From a virus, in IMG/VR virus record IMGVR_UViG_3300025913_000094, positions 1 to 27,331 of that record: a stretch of DNA of 27,331 bases; one strand, 5' to 3'. Below, one piece after another: positions 8,573 to 17,697 of this stretch. A program made the translations under genes and the position numbers. Numbering within the stretch: the first letter of the stretch is position 1; every line of letters starts with the position of its first letter. The notes under the pieces were generated by a model. The model was not told where the DNA came from and made no database searches. It saw nothing but the letters and a program-made list of their open reading frames with translations.

Positions 8573-9981
8573 GCGGCAAGTCCCTGTGCGTTGAGGTTTG
8601 CGCCGATCCAAGCCACCTTGACCGGATCGGTCGTCGCCAAGCGATAAATGCGGCGTCGGGCCATGCCGAGCTTGTTCCAGTAGGCGCGACGTTCGTATTG
8701 ACCGACCTTGCCAACGCTGCGCCAGTGCTCGTTCGACCACACCCTGCCGCCGTCGTCCGACCATTGCAGGAACACCTGCGGATCACTGCCTTGCCCGGAC
8801 TGCAGCCCGACGCCCATTTCCGCGATCAGCTCGAGACGGTTGTGGCGGATGCGATGGTTTTCGTCCTCCACATGCGCCCACGCCCGCTCGCGATAGATGG
8901 CGTCGCCATCGTCGGTATATTGGTCAAGGCGCATGGAATAAACGCGACCATCGACGTAATCGCCAGTCAGGTACATGCCATTCCAGAACACAAACGCATT
9001 GGCACGCGTGCGCCCACGGCTGCCACCGCTTGCGCGGTAGCACCGTTCTGACCATGTTTCAGTTGCCGCGTCGAACGCCCATGTCCTGTTGGCGCTCGGG
9101 AAAGTCAACACGTAGAAGCTATGGCCTTCCTGCTGGTAGCAATACGCCTGCGCATCGCTGATATCGCCATAACTGCCAATCGCAGTTTCGAGCGCATGCG
9201 TGGAGATGCGGGACGGCGAGTAACCTTGGGAGCGGCTAACAATACCCGCGCCCTTGTCGTCACGGCCTAGCCAGAACACGCTGTTGTCCATCTTCGCGAC
9301 AGAACGCCGCGCCGCACAACCGTGTTCGATGAACGCATTGCCGCTGCGCTCGAATGGAAACGCTGCCGCGCCCGTGTTGAACCAGACTTCAATCGTGCGC
9401 TCGCCGAACAACCACAGTTCGCGATGATCGGCCAGCACGGCAATCGTGTCGTCCGGCGCGCCTTCGGCGCTCGCGAAGTCCAGCGCATTGATGAAGAACG
9501 CATTGGACAGGTCGGTGATGCCGAACGTGTCGCCACCACGCGTAAAAATGACGTAGCCGTCCTGATAAGTGAGGATCGAATCAGTCGGCGCTCCAAGCAC
9601 CGCCGCCATAACCTGCGTCGTCAGATCTACACCCTGCCAGCCGATGGTATCGGCGATGACCAATTGCAGCCCGTTGTCCTCCATCGACACGAGACCGGCC
9701 GATGTGCCGAGCGTGCCGACCAGCGTGACAACGCCGGCAGTCGTCTCCCGAAAGACCTGATTGCCGCTGGTCACGTACAAATCGCCATTGGCAACGTGCA
9801 TCCCGCGAATCGGGCCAACGCCGAAAATCTTGTAGAGCAGTGCTCCTGGCGCATTGAGAAACGCGCCAAGTTCACTGCCTTCCTGCGAGCCGTCCATTTC
9901 CAGGTAGAGGTTGACCAGCGTTTGTGCAGCAAGCGGCAACGTCTTGGACGTATAGGCCGAGCCGAGGAATGGTGTTTTCAT
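8569..9981 (-). CDS. Packaged DNA stabilization protein, P22 gp10-like tail hub
   Basis: A 470-aa protein, close to the 472 aa of P22 gp10, which forms the tail hub between gp4 and the needle and seals the filled head. The N terminus MKTPFLGSAYTSKTLPLAAQTLVNLYLE is typical of the family, followed by repeated beta-propeller-like blades (VANGDLYVTSGNQVF, LVSMEDNGLQLVIADT, YQDGYVIFTRGGDTF, LWLFGERTIEVW). The C-terminal part includes SDDGGRVWSNEHW and the RRAYWNKLGMARRR motif seen in gp10 relatives. It overlaps the gp4-like stop by ATGA, as expected for proteins that assemble one after the other. Confidence 0.88.
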   Translation of the reverse strand: MKTPFLGSAYTSKTLPLAAQTLVNLYLEMDGSQEGSELGAFLNAPGALLYKIFGVGPIRGMHVANGDLYVTSGNQVFRETTAGVVTLVGTLGTSAGLVSMEDNGLQLVIADTIGWQGVDLTTQVMAAVLGAPTDSILTYQDGYVIFTRGGDTFGITDLSNAFFINALDFASAEGAPDDTIAVLADHRELWLFGERTIEVWFNTGAAAFPFERSGNAFIEHGCAARRSVAKMDNSVFWLGRDDKGAGIVSRSQGYSPSRISTHALETAIGSYGDISDAQAYCYQQEGHSFYVLTFPSANRTWAFDAATETWSERCYRASGGSRGRTRANAFVFWNGMYLTGDYVDGRVYSMRLDQYTDDGDAIYRERAWAHVEDENHRIRHNRLELIAEMGVGLQSGQGSDPQVFLQWSDDGGRVWSNEHWRSVGKVGQYERRAYWNKLGMARRRIYRLATTDPVKVAWIGANLNAQGLAA

Positions 9982-10682
9982 TGATTCGCGATGATGTTGA
10001 AGCGGCTGGCGCGATCCGACAGATATGCTGCCTCGTTGAACATGTGCGGCACTTCCGCATTCGCACGCTTGAGGTCGCGCAATGCAGCTGACGCGACGCG
10101 CTGCACAGATGCCGGGGCTTCCATGCCGTACTCTGGCGCAAGATCAAGCGCGAGGCAGTACGCCATCGCGCGAAAATAGTTGTTGGGAATGGTCATCGTG
10201 TCGTTCGCGGTCACAAACGCGCCAATCGGCAGCGATGCCGCGAAATACACCGTCTGCCCCGCGCTCGCTCCGGGCCATAGCGTGAGCTTGCCGTTACTCA
10301 GCGACGGGTCGTACCAGCCGAGCGTCGGATAGCCCATCTGCGACTTGTTCGCGATGTTGGCGTACCCCGCCGAGGTGATCGGCGTCACACCGTAATCCGT
10401 CACGCCAGCACGGACGAAGATGTTCGTTAATTCCGCAGGGCACGAAGGCGCGACCACATTGCCGGTCGGGCCGATGGTGAACGACGACAGCGCCGCCACC
10501 ACGGGGAAACTGAATTGAGTTTTTGAGTACAGGGTCAGCGATTCGTTCGCCGCCCAATGCGCGAGCATATCGTTGAGAACAGACAGCGCGTCGGATACTT
10601 CCGAGGCATCGTTGGATTCGCCGGACGCTGCGACGCCAAGCAATCGAAAGGCTCGCTGGATGATGGCCAACGCTTGGGTCAC
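9978..10682 (-). CDS. Tail accessory factor, P22 gp4-like
   Basis: A 234-aa protein whose first 70 residues (IIQRAFRLLGVAASGE, then ALSVLNDMLAHWAANE) are the hallmark of the P22 gp4 tail-accessory family, which attaches to the portal and closes the packaged head. A second half of similar size (YFRAMAYCLALDLAPEYGMEAPASV) resembles the helical C-terminal part of longer non-enteric relatives; P22 gp4 itself has 166 aa. I use the GTG start because GGAG lies 7 nt before it. It is the first gene after a hairpin that follows the coat gene. Confidence 0.85.
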   Translation of the reverse strand: MTQALAIIQRAFRLLGVAASGESNDASEVSDALSVLNDMLAHWAANESLTLYSKTQFSFPVVAALSSFTIGPTGNVVAPSCPAELTNIFVRAGVTDYGVTPITSAGYANIANKSQMGYPTLGWYDPSLSNGKLTLWPGASAGQTVYFAASLPIGAFVTANDTMTIPNNYFRAMAYCLALDLAPEYGMEAPASVQRVASAALRDLKRANAEVPHMFNEAAYLSDRASRFNIIANQ

Positions 10683-10700
10683 GCGATCACTCCGAAAAGA

Positions 10701-10723
10701 GAGGGGCGGAAAGCCCGCCCCTC
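10701..10723 (-). terminator. Terminator-like hairpin between coat and gp4-like genes
   Basis: A perfect 9-bp stem GAGGGGCGG/CCGCCCCTC with a 5-nt loop, followed on the minus strand by TCTTTTC. The short T tract suggests partial termination or an mRNA 3'-end stabilizer that lowers tail-gene expression relative to coat. Confidence 0.6.
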
Positions 10724-10743
10724 AAGAACCACACCGAGGAAAC

Positions 10744-12009
10744 TCAACCCGTCACGCGGCAAGCAAACTCCGGACGCAGGCAGTCGTAGGCCGCAAGGAT
10801 GTCGAAGCGGCACAGGCGCTTGTTGTTCGTGATGTCGAAGCCACGAACGAAGCGCAGCGAGACGCCCTCATAAACCGAGCGCGAGGCCATATCCATGCCG
10901 CCCGGCAAATCCATATCGACCGTAGCGAGCGTGAACGCGTCCTTGTGCCACACGAGGTTCTGCGGGTAGACCGCGCTCGCGGTGCCGGTCACTACGGTAA
11001 TTGCCGCACCGCTGGCCGGACGTGCCGTCACGTTCTGATACGCACTGGTCGAGCCTGGCACCGTCGCCGCGATGATCGCCGGAGAGACGATGATCGTCGC
11101 AGCACCAGCGCCATCGGACGACACGTCCGCAGTGACCACGAACTGGCGCAGGTAGCCAAGATCAGCCTTGGTTTCCGGATTGACTGCGTTGACGCCGGCA
11201 AACGTGATGACATCGCCGGCCTTAAGTCGCAATGCCGCCGCCGCCGTCCATGCCTGCGTCACGACCGAGGTCGTCGCCGCATACGGGTTGTCGGTAGCGC
11301 CCGCATTGATCAAGCCTTGGTTCGCGCCGTTGACGGTTGGAGCGCCACCCAGCGGCCCCACGGTGTGCGACGGCACGTTCTGCGACATATACATGTGCAG
11401 GCCGAGCGCATCGCCCATGAGGCCGGACTTGTACTGTTTGTCGATCACGCTGGCAGACTGGAACGTGGCCTTGAGGCCGTCCACCATCGACGCATTCGCG
11501 AGCGGTGCCAGTGCCATGTAGCGTTCGTCATCGCGCAAGCACGCGCCATCATCAAGTTTGGATTGCGCCTGCAACGCCACCAATTGCGTCGCCGGAGTCG
11601 TACCCGGTGTACCGACGAAGTTGGCGACCTTCTTGTACATCGCCTGCGCGATGCGCCAGTCGAGTTCGGTTGCAAGACGCTTGCCGAACGGTTGCAGGTA
11701 GCGATCCGAGAACTTGTCGATCGACAGCGACAGATCGAAGTCCTGGAACGCCCAGTCCACGCCGAACTCCGGCTGGACGGTCAGGCCGACGGTCGTTTCG
11801 TTGACGTCCTGGAAGTTCGCGGTCGCGCCGCTACGGATGGACGCCTGCACCGGACGGCGAACCTGGATGGTGCTGCCGGCTTTCGCGCCTTCCTTCGCCC
11901 ACTTGGGTTCGTATTCGCGATTGACGTACTTGAGAAAAACGGAATTGTTGTGGATGACGCGGAGTGTTTCGTTCGTGATGTAACTGGAGGTAATCAGGGC
12001 GTTGGCCAC
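10744..12009 (-). CDS. Major capsid (coat) protein, P22 gp5-like
   Basis: A 421-aa protein, close to the 430 aa of P22 coat. The N-terminal part has the pattern of the P22-type HK97-fold coat family: ITNETLRVIHNNSVFLKYVNREY, then GSTIQVRRP and NFQDVNETTVGLTV, then the DWAFQDFDLSLSIDKFSDRYLQP segment (E-loop and spine-helix region). A region rich in Ala, Thr and Val near residues 230-340 may be the inserted domain. The start is GTG (GTG GCC AAC), with AGGA 8 nt upstream. It follows the scaffold gene by 10 nt and precedes a hairpin. Confidence 0.92.
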   Translation of the reverse strand: MANALITSSYITNETLRVIHNNSVFLKYVNREYEPKWAKEGAKAGSTIQVRRPVQASIRSGATANFQDVNETTVGLTVQPEFGVDWAFQDFDLSLSIDKFSDRYLQPFGKRLATELDWRIAQAMYKKVANFVGTPGTTPATQLVALQAQSKLDDGACLRDDERYMALAPLANASMVDGLKATFQSASVIDKQYKSGLMGDALGLHMYMSQNVPSHTVGPLGGAPTVNGANQGLINAGATDNPYAATTSVVTQAWTAAAALRLKAGDVITFAGVNAVNPETKADLGYLRQFVVTADVSSDGAGAATIIVSPAIIAATVPGSTSAYQNVTARPASGAAITVVTGTASAVYPQNLVWHKDAFTLATVDMDLPGGMDMASRSVYEGVSLRFVRGFDITNNKRLCRFDILAAYDCLRPEFACRVTG

Positions 12010-12019
12010 GATCTATATC

Positions 12020-12772
12020 CTATGAGGTGCGACGCGCCTTGGCCTCCGACTCGTTGCGCCACTTGATCCACGCGGCGGTATCCGATTCTTTCGGAGCACC
12101 TGGGGTGGCGTTGGCGCGAACTGGGTCGAGCGGTTTGGGTGCGTTGCTGGGCTTGGGTTTCTCGGTCGCCTTGGATTCGAGGCGTCCGAGTTCACGAGCG
12201 AGGGCAATGGGCGAAAGCGTTGCGAGGCGTTCGGCCTCGTCGGGGTGCTTGGCGAGGTAGCGCATGACATCGACGCCCGAATCGGACGTGTCGATGTGAT
12301 CGCGGATAACCTCTAGCTGATCCGGTCGGAACTCCACGTCTGCCGACTCAAGTGCTTCGGCAAACTCCGGATCGGCCTTCGCGGCGGCGCTGACCTTCCC
12401 GGCGATGCGCTGGGCTTGTTCGGTCGCGCGCTGCTGCTGTTGCCACGACGAAAACTCACGCTCCATGTCGGCGCGGGTGATGGGCTTTTGTTCCGCAGGA
12501 TCTTGTTGCTGCGGCTGTTGCCGCCCCATCGCCTGCGTCTTGTAGAACTCGGCCTCTGCCCGCGCTTCGGCACGTTCGCGCACAAGGCGATTCGCCCTGC
12601 GCTCGAAGTCACGATTGCGCTTCTTTTCCCTTGCTTCTTCGGTTTCTTCCGCTGCCGGTGCGGGCTCGCCTTCCGTTTCCGGAGGCGTCACGGCTGGATC
12701 GCTCGGCGATGCGGACGCCGGGGCCGAGTCGTTCGTAGTGTTGCTGATGGTGTCGAGTGCGATATCGGGCAT
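12020..12772 (-). CDS. Scaffolding protein, P22 gp8-like
   Basis: A 250-aa, highly charged protein directly upstream of the coat gene, where P22 has gene 8. The N-terminal 40 residues are acidic and Pro/Ala-rich; residues about 45-110 form a long Glu/Arg/Gln-rich helix (RERAEARAEAEFYKTQAMG) likely to be a coiled coil; the C terminus is basic (WIKWRNESEAKARRTS), as expected for the coat-binding helix-turn-helix of scaffolds. P22 scaffold has 303 aa. The family evolves fast and the call rests on position and composition. The ATG has GAGG 8 nt upstream. Confidence 0.78.
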   Translation of the reverse strand: MPDIALDTISNTTNDSAPASASPSDPAVTPPETEGEPAPAAEETEEAREKKRNRDFERRANRLVRERAEARAEAEFYKTQAMGRQQPQQQDPAEQKPITRADMEREFSSWQQQQRATEQAQRIAGKVSAAAKADPEFAEALESADVEFRPDQLEVIRDHIDTSDSGVDVMRYLAKHPDEAERLATLSPIALARELGRLESKATEKPKPSNAPKPLDPVRANATPGAPKESDTAAWIKWRNESEAKARRTS

Positions 12773-12815
12773 GGTCTTTGCCTCAGACGGAAACCGCCGT
12801 CAGTCGGTCAGGCAC

Positions 12816-12839
12816 AAAAAAACCGCCATCTAGGCGGTT
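12816..12839 (-). terminator. Rho-independent terminator between portal and scaffold genes
   Basis: A 7-bp stem AACCGCC/GGCGGTT (12821-12827 with 12833-12839) and loop ATCTA, followed on the minus strand by seven T. It is the strongest terminator in the late region and lies in the 92-nt gap before the scaffold start. A smaller hairpin (GACGG/CCGTC, near 12786-12801) lies in the scaffold leader. Confidence 0.85.
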
Positions 12840-12864
12840 CGGTGCATTGCTCTGTTTGGTCGCC

Positions 12865-15012
12865 TTACATCGGCGCACCGGGGTTCATTGGCTGTTGCGG
12901 TGGCGGCATGCCTTGCGGCTGATTCGCCATCTGTTCGGCGATCTGGCTCATGGCAAGGAACATGTGCCCGTTCTGCTCGCCAAGCTGATTGGCAAGTTGA
13001 GACATGCTCTCCACCATCGCGGCCACGTCCTGGCCTTGCACGTTCTGGCCTTCCTTCGCCATCGCGTTGATCTTCGCCGTCTCCACTTCCGCCCACGCCT
13101 TGACCTGTTCGATCCGGAACGCATTGTCGCGATCGGCCTGCTTGTCCTTCTCGGCGTCCATGAGTTGTTGCGCGTGTTGCTGCAATCCCTGGATGACGTG
13201 ATCCCGCTCTTGGATCGCCTGCTGCGCCTGTTGAGTGACAGCCTGCACTTCCGGCGTCGGGCCGCCCTTGGCTGCCGCTTCGGCCTGTTGAACCTGCGAC
13301 GGCAACATCGCTGCGAGTCGCGCGCTGATTTTCTCGGCTTGCGGAATGTCCATCAGGCGCACGATTTCATCGCCCATCAGCGCCATCATTTGAGGGTTGC
13401 CATTGACCATTTCGGTCAATGCCTGCAACGCCTCTTGTCGGCGCGTGCCAAACGAAGCGCCAACTGTCACCGCTACGTCGTACTTGCCTACCGCTGGATT
13501 GAAACTCACCAACGCGGCATCCTTCATCACCGCCGCTTGTGGCTGGCTCGGATCGAGCGTCACCAGCGAATGCGTGCCATCGTCGCCGAGGATTCGCATG
13601 TCGCGCTTCGTGTCGATCACGCGCGGCATCATCTCGATAATGATCTTTCCGAGGTGCCGCAAGCTGCGTGACATGTTGTCGGAGTAGTGGAAATTAGCCG
13701 TCTCACCCTGCATCTTGCGAGCGTCGATGGCCTTGCCGCTGGTTTCATTCGACGGCGCGCCGAGGTTCGCGCGGTACATGCCAATCGCTGCCTGGATATC
13801 GTTTTGCGCAAGCTGACTGCCCTGCGCGAACGCCTGCGACGGTTGCGGCGGCATGATCCGCGACGGTGCCGGTAACGACTGTCCATCGCTGCCGATGTGG
13901 TTGTATGGCAAATACGCCGCATTGCTGCGGTTCGCTGCAGCCCACTGCGCCTCGTAACCTTCCAGTGCTTCGGCCGCAGCCAGATACGGAATCTTGGTCT
14001 GTAGCGAAACGTGTTCGATGTAGTTGCTGCGGTCGTAGTTGTACGCGCGCTGCGGGTCTTTCATCGGGCGCACGAGTCCGCACAGATGGCGCTTGCCCTC
14101 GATCCACAGTTCCGAACCGATGACCGGAATCAGCGGGACATAGCTCGCAGGAAACTCGCTCTGTTCAAGGATTTCCGTGCCGGTCAGCTTGTACCAAGCT
14201 GTCTTGCGCTTCTTGGCCCAATACGTGCGCAGAACGGGCGGCTTGTAGCCAGACTCTTTCGCCGCCGCCCAATAATCCTCTTCCGGCAGGCAGATTTCCT
14301 GTCCGATGTTGATCGGATCGGCCACGCAGAGCATGTTCGTCTTGGCTTCGGTTATATCGAAGTATTCGCACAACCGGATCGTCTTGTCGGTCGTCCAGCC
14401 GTCGCCATCAACCCAATTCGCAATCTCCGCATCCGGATATTGGCGATCGAACGCGCGGTGCGTCAGCGAGGATTCGACAAAGCCGAACATCGCATCCGAG
14501 CCGTCCGGCTCCTGCCAGTCGGGATCAAGATGCACCGACATTTGGTCGGCTATGCGGCCAATGATGATGTCCTGCTCGTTCGTTGCATCGTTCGACACGC
14601 GCGTCGTCACGCGCATCCACCCAAGGCCCATGCGGGCGGCGTATTCGAGCGCCGTGTCGTAGGCGATGTCAGCGCGCGATACGTCCTCGATGTGTCGCAT
14701 GATGCCCGTGAGAGCCTCTGCGACCTTCACGTCCGCACCCGAATCAACGGGGCGAATCTTGATCGACGGCTTGTTGCGGCGCGAGTCGTTGACGACCTGC
14801 GAGATGAACTGATTCGTCTGGTCAAACGTCAGGCATGGACGCGGACCACCTTCGGCCTGTTCGCGCATCGTGCGCACAACGTCCGGCCACTGCTGCGGAT
14901 CGGCTGGGTTGCTGAATCGCAGGTCATCCAGCATTTCCTCGCGCTGGTCGTTCGTCGCGTCCTTGCATGCGTCGAAGCGTTCCTTGGCGTCTTTCAGGAT
15001 GTCCTTGTCCAT
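12865..15012 (-). CDS. Portal protein, P22 gp1-like
   Basis: A 715-aa protein, close to the 725 aa of P22 gp1, the dodecameric vertex through which DNA is packaged. The start of the body carries family features: SGADVKVAEALTGIMRHIED and YDTALEYAARMGLGWMRV, then DPDWQEPDGSDAMFGF. The C-terminal 150 residues are a Gln-rich helix (AVTQQAQQAIQERDHVIQG and further) comparable to the P22 barrel, and it ends with a Met/Pro/Gln tail. The ATG at 15012 shares one base with the terL stop (TGATG). Confidence 0.92.
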   Translation of the reverse strand: MDKDILKDAKERFDACKDATNDQREEMLDDLRFSNPADPQQWPDVVRTMREQAEGGPRPCLTFDQTNQFISQVVNDSRRNKPSIKIRPVDSGADVKVAEALTGIMRHIEDVSRADIAYDTALEYAARMGLGWMRVTTRVSNDATNEQDIIIGRIADQMSVHLDPDWQEPDGSDAMFGFVESSLTHRAFDRQYPDAEIANWVDGDGWTTDKTIRLCEYFDITEAKTNMLCVADPINIGQEICLPEEDYWAAAKESGYKPPVLRTYWAKKRKTAWYKLTGTEILEQSEFPASYVPLIPVIGSELWIEGKRHLCGLVRPMKDPQRAYNYDRSNYIEHVSLQTKIPYLAAAEALEGYEAQWAAANRSNAAYLPYNHIGSDGQSLPAPSRIMPPQPSQAFAQGSQLAQNDIQAAIGMYRANLGAPSNETSGKAIDARKMQGETANFHYSDNMSRSLRHLGKIIIEMMPRVIDTKRDMRILGDDGTHSLVTLDPSQPQAAVMKDAALVSFNPAVGKYDVAVTVGASFGTRRQEALQALTEMVNGNPQMMALMGDEIVRLMDIPQAEKISARLAAMLPSQVQQAEAAAKGGPTPEVQAVTQQAQQAIQERDHVIQGLQQHAQQLMDAEKDKQADRDNAFRIEQVKAWAEVETAKINAMAKEGQNVQGQDVAAMVESMSQLANQLGEQNGHMFLAMSQIAEQMANQPQGMPPPQQPMNPGAPM

Positions 15013-16430
15013 CAGCCGCCCATCCATGCGCCGGCTGCATGCTGAACCTGCTTGCGCTCCAAGGGCTTGCGCTTCTCGCTCACCTTCGCGAAACGGCGAC
15101 ACATCACGGCATAGCGGATCGCGGACATGATGTCGTCAGCTTCCTTCACGATCAGTCCGTCCTTTCGGTGATAGCCGCGAAACTCGTCCCACGCATCATT
15201 GAGATGGCGCGCGATCTTGAGTCGGCCTGTTTTCATGCGATCAAGCATTTCGGTAATGCCAGCCTCAACGCCGCTCGTTCCATCCTCAAACGTCGCGCGA
15301 TTCGGAAGCATGGCGACGCCTTGCTTGCGGTATTGCGTTGCAATTTGTTCGCCCGAACCCTTGTCGTGTTGCAAACCGTCGTGCGGCCATGCCATCGGTA
15401 TCCATTCGCCACGTGCCTTGAGCGATGCGGCATGGATTACAGGGGTCTGCTGTCGCAACGCGTAACAGTCGTACACGTAGAGGCAGTCCGCGTCCTTGTC
15501 CCATGCGAGCCATGCGGCGGCGGTCGGATGATCCCAACCGAAATCCATCGCAGCGATGCGCGGCCACGAAGCCGGCAAGTCGAACGGCTCGAACCGGATT
15601 TCTTCCTCTTTGACCGGGAACACCGCACCAGAACCAAGAACAGGCGTTCCGTCCGCGCGGGCTTCGCGCTCATGCTCAGGATAGCTCGCGATGATCTGAG
15701 CGCGTTGCTCGGGCGTGTAATGGGCCGCATCCGCGATTCCCATCTTCACCACTCGCCGACTGTCGTCCTTTTCCGTCATGAACCGTTTCACCACCCGCGA
15801 CATGCCAAGCAACGGCGTAAAGGTCATCATCGCCATCCCGCCCGTAGCGTTCGTGCGCGTCAATCCTTCGCTGTAAATGTCCTCGGGCGGCTCTTCGTCC
15901 GGCCAGAAGATGTCGATCGTGTCGCCTTGGAACCGCTTGCGCCCTTGGTCGTACGACTTGAAGATGACCGTCGAAACGCCGCCGCTCGCGTGCTTGATCT
16001 TCGCGATACTCACCGCATCCTTGACGTTCGGATATGGCGACATTTCCTTGATGCAAACGCCAGGAATCGCTCCCTCGCCGCGCGATTCAGCGCGGCCCAA
16101 CAAGATGCGTTGCGGCGCGTCGCGAGAGACTTCCATCGTTTCCGATGCGACCCAAGCGACGACAGGGCGATCCCATCGCCGCCCATCCCACCAATCCGGA
16201 TACCGGCCAGTGAGGTGGATCGCCAGCTCCGATCCAGCGGCCAGCGTCTTGCCGAGCTGGTTACCGGCGATCAACAATCGCTCGCGATGCGTCTTTCCAA
16301 GCCGATGGAACTCGGCCTGCTTCGGGTAGGGTTTGTATCGGTCAAGCGCCGTTTGACGTGTCCGGCGATCCCTCTCCTCCAGCAGCGTCACTAGCTCCCG
16401 CTTTTCCGAGTAATTGAGCGATGCGGGCAT
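15012..16430 (-). CDS. terL: Terminase large subunit
   Basis: A 472-aa packaging motor. The ATPase part shows a Walker A AGNQLGKT at about residues 55-62 and a Walker B ending in IDIFWPDEE (about 172-180). The nuclease part shows AMDFGWDHP (Asp about 296) and WPHDG (Asp about 351) as metal-binding acids of an RNase H-like domain. The segment YKPYPKQAEFHRLG before Walker A is typical of P22-like large terminases, which cut at pac sites and package by headful. The start overlaps the end of the small subunit by 89 nt; no later start keeps the conserved N-terminal segment. The ribosome site is weak, so translational coupling is likely. Confidence 0.93.
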   Translation of the reverse strand: MPASLNYSEKRELVTLLEERDRRTRQTALDRYKPYPKQAEFHRLGKTHRERLLIAGNQLGKTLAAGSELAIHLTGRYPDWWDGRRWDRPVVAWVASETMEVSRDAPQRILLGRAESRGEGAIPGVCIKEMSPYPNVKDAVSIAKIKHASGGVSTVIFKSYDQGRKRFQGDTIDIFWPDEEPPEDIYSEGLTRTNATGGMAMMTFTPLLGMSRVVKRFMTEKDDSRRVVKMGIADAAHYTPEQRAQIIASYPEHEREARADGTPVLGSGAVFPVKEEEIRFEPFDLPASWPRIAAMDFGWDHPTAAAWLAWDKDADCLYVYDCYALRQQTPVIHAASLKARGEWIPMAWPHDGLQHDKGSGEQIATQYRKQGVAMLPNRATFEDGTSGVEAGITEMLDRMKTGRLKIARHLNDAWDEFRGYHRKDGLIVKEADDIMSAIRYAVMCRRFAKVSEKRKPLERKQVQHAAGAWMGG

Positions 16431-16860
16431 TGAGGTGTTCTTCTGTCTCGTTCTGGATCGAGCCGGAATGGTTTAGGTCGAGCTTGTTGCCGTAGCGCCG
16501 TGGATCCCATTTGGCGAGCAATTTTTCTCGCGTCTCGACACGCAATCGCGACCGCTGGATATGCTCTTGGTCGAGCATCAATCCGCGCTTCTCATCGAGG
16601 CGATAATCGTTCGATCCGTCGTCTGCGATGGCGAGCATTTCATCGGCGATTTCATCAAACCCGGCATCGCGTGCCTCGTCGAACATGGCGCCGACTTCTT
16701 CATGCGCCTTGCGCCATTGGTTGACTGTTCTTCGATCAAGGCGTTTTCCAATGCGCTCACTGATCTCGCGCAGCTTCACCGACATCGGCTTACCGCTCGC
16801 TATGTGGTCGGCGATTTCTTCGAGCAACTCCATGTCGAAAGGGATCGGTGACTGGCGCAT
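16342..16860 (-). CDS. terS: Terminase small subunit, P22 gp3-like
   Basis: A 172-aa protein (P22 gp3 has 162) that would recognise the packaging site and load the large subunit. The N-terminal 60 residues contain MELLEEIADHIASGKPMSVKLREISE and then RLDRRTVNQWRKAHEE, a homeodomain-like helix-turn-helix. A helical oligomerization region with DEIADEMLAIADDGSNDY and RLRVETREKLLAKWDPRRYG follows, a pattern very common in small terminases. The C terminus is disordered. It starts 2 nt after the preceding stop. A pac site often lies within this gene, but I cannot identify one. Confidence 0.88.
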   Translation of the reverse strand: MRQSPIPFDMELLEEIADHIASGKPMSVKLREISERIGKRLDRRTVNQWRKAHEEVGAMFDEARDAGFDEIADEMLAIADDGSNDYRLDEKRGLMLDQEHIQRSRLRVETREKLLAKWDPRRYGNKLDLNHSGSIQNETEEHLNARIAQLLGKAGASDAAGGEGSPDTSNGA

Positions 16861-16862
16861 CG

Positions 16863-17207
16863 TTACGGCTTCGGCACCTTGCAATCGTCCGGCGTGACCG
16901 TTTTGCCCGCATCGAGCTGGCGCACCAGGCCGCGAATGCAGACGAAGTAGTCGAACCATGCGTCGAGTGCGTTTTCCTGCGTCGCATGGCCGCCAACGGT
17001 GGTGTCTGGCAGTACCGGCTTCGCGACGGGTTTGTCGGCCCAATCCGGCAGCGGCTTGAACTTCTCGACGACGACCGTGTTGACCTTGGGAATCACCGGG
17101 GTTGATTTGCATCCGACGGCGCCGAACAGCAGTAGCGCGACGACCGCGAGCACGCATACGACGACGATCAGGCCCAGCCAGTCGATCTTTCCGTTCGCGG
17201 TTCTCAT
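16863..17207 (-). CDS. Rz1-like outer-membrane spanin lipoprotein
   Basis: A 114-aa protein with a hydrophobic N-terminal segment (about residues 11-31) that ends in FGAVGC, an acceptable lipobox with the lipidated Cys at 33. The mature part is Pro/Lys/Val-rich (KSTPVIPKVNTVVVEKFKPLPDWADKPVAKP), as in o-spanins, followed by a region with two Cys and a basic end. Its start overlaps the stop of the Rz-like gene by ATGA, a spanin arrangement. Ala at position -3 of the lipobox is not the most usual residue, and the protein is longer than lambda Rz1 (60 aa). Confidence 0.65.
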   Translation of the reverse strand: MRTANGKIDWLGLIVVVCVLAVVALLLFGAVGCKSTPVIPKVNTVVVEKFKPLPDWADKPVAKPVLPDTTVGGHATQENALDAWFDYFVCIRGLVRQLDAGKTVTPDDCKVPKP

Positions 17208-17689
17208 AGTCCACACACCTTGGCGACATCGGTACTGAGCAGCACCGCACATGGCGGATTCTTTCGCGCGGCATCGAGGCGCTTGCCGAAGCCTGCAATC
17301 TGCGCAGCCATGCGATCAGCGGCCTTGTCCGCGTCTTTCTTCGCCGCGTTCGCATCGCGCGTTGCCTGCTCGGCGTCCTTGATGCGCTGGGCATTGGCAA
17401 CGTCCTGCGCTCGCAAGGCATCGCCTGCGGCCTTCAGCTGCAAAGCGGCGTTCGTGAGCGCGATGTTTTTCTTTGCGATCAAGGCCGAATCCGCGCTGGC
17501 TTGCTGGCGCGCGCCGACATGCTCGAAATACAGGCTCGCGACCACGCACGTGACGATCAGGATCAACTGCTGCCAGTGGTTGCGCACGAAAGCCGCAGCA
17601 AGCACCGGCTGCGCGACGCATGCCGCGATGGCGAGCACAACGACCGCGATCAGCAGCCAGTGATGCGCGATGAACAAAAGGATGGACAT
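17204..17689 (-). CDS. Rz-like inner-membrane spanin
   Basis: A 161-aa protein with AGGAGG 5 nt before the ATG. Residues about 4-33 and 41-54 are hydrophobic; residues about 70-140 form a long periplasmic helix with heptad-like Ala/Lys/Asp/Arg pattern (KKNIALTNAALQLKAAGDALR, DAEQATRDANAAKKDADK), as in i-spanins that connect the inner membrane to Rz1 and fuse the membranes at lysis. Two Cys near the C terminus may form a disulfide. Two hydrophobic segments are one more than in lambda Rz. Its position after the endolysin and before the lipoprotein gene supports the call. Confidence 0.65.
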   Translation of the reverse strand: MSILLFIAHHWLLIAVVVLAIAACVAQPVLAAAFVRNHWQQLILIVTCVVASLYFEHVGARQQASADSALIAKKNIALTNAALQLKAAGDALRAQDVANAQRIKDAEQATRDANAAKKDADKAADRMAAQIAGFGKRLDAARKNPPCAVLLSTDVAKVCGL

Positions 17690-17697
17690 GCAGCCTC

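Noticed and set aside
10573-12066. Plus-strand frame of 497 aa across the coat gene
   Set aside because: The minus strand encodes a clear P22-type coat protein; this frame is a G+C-driven shadow.
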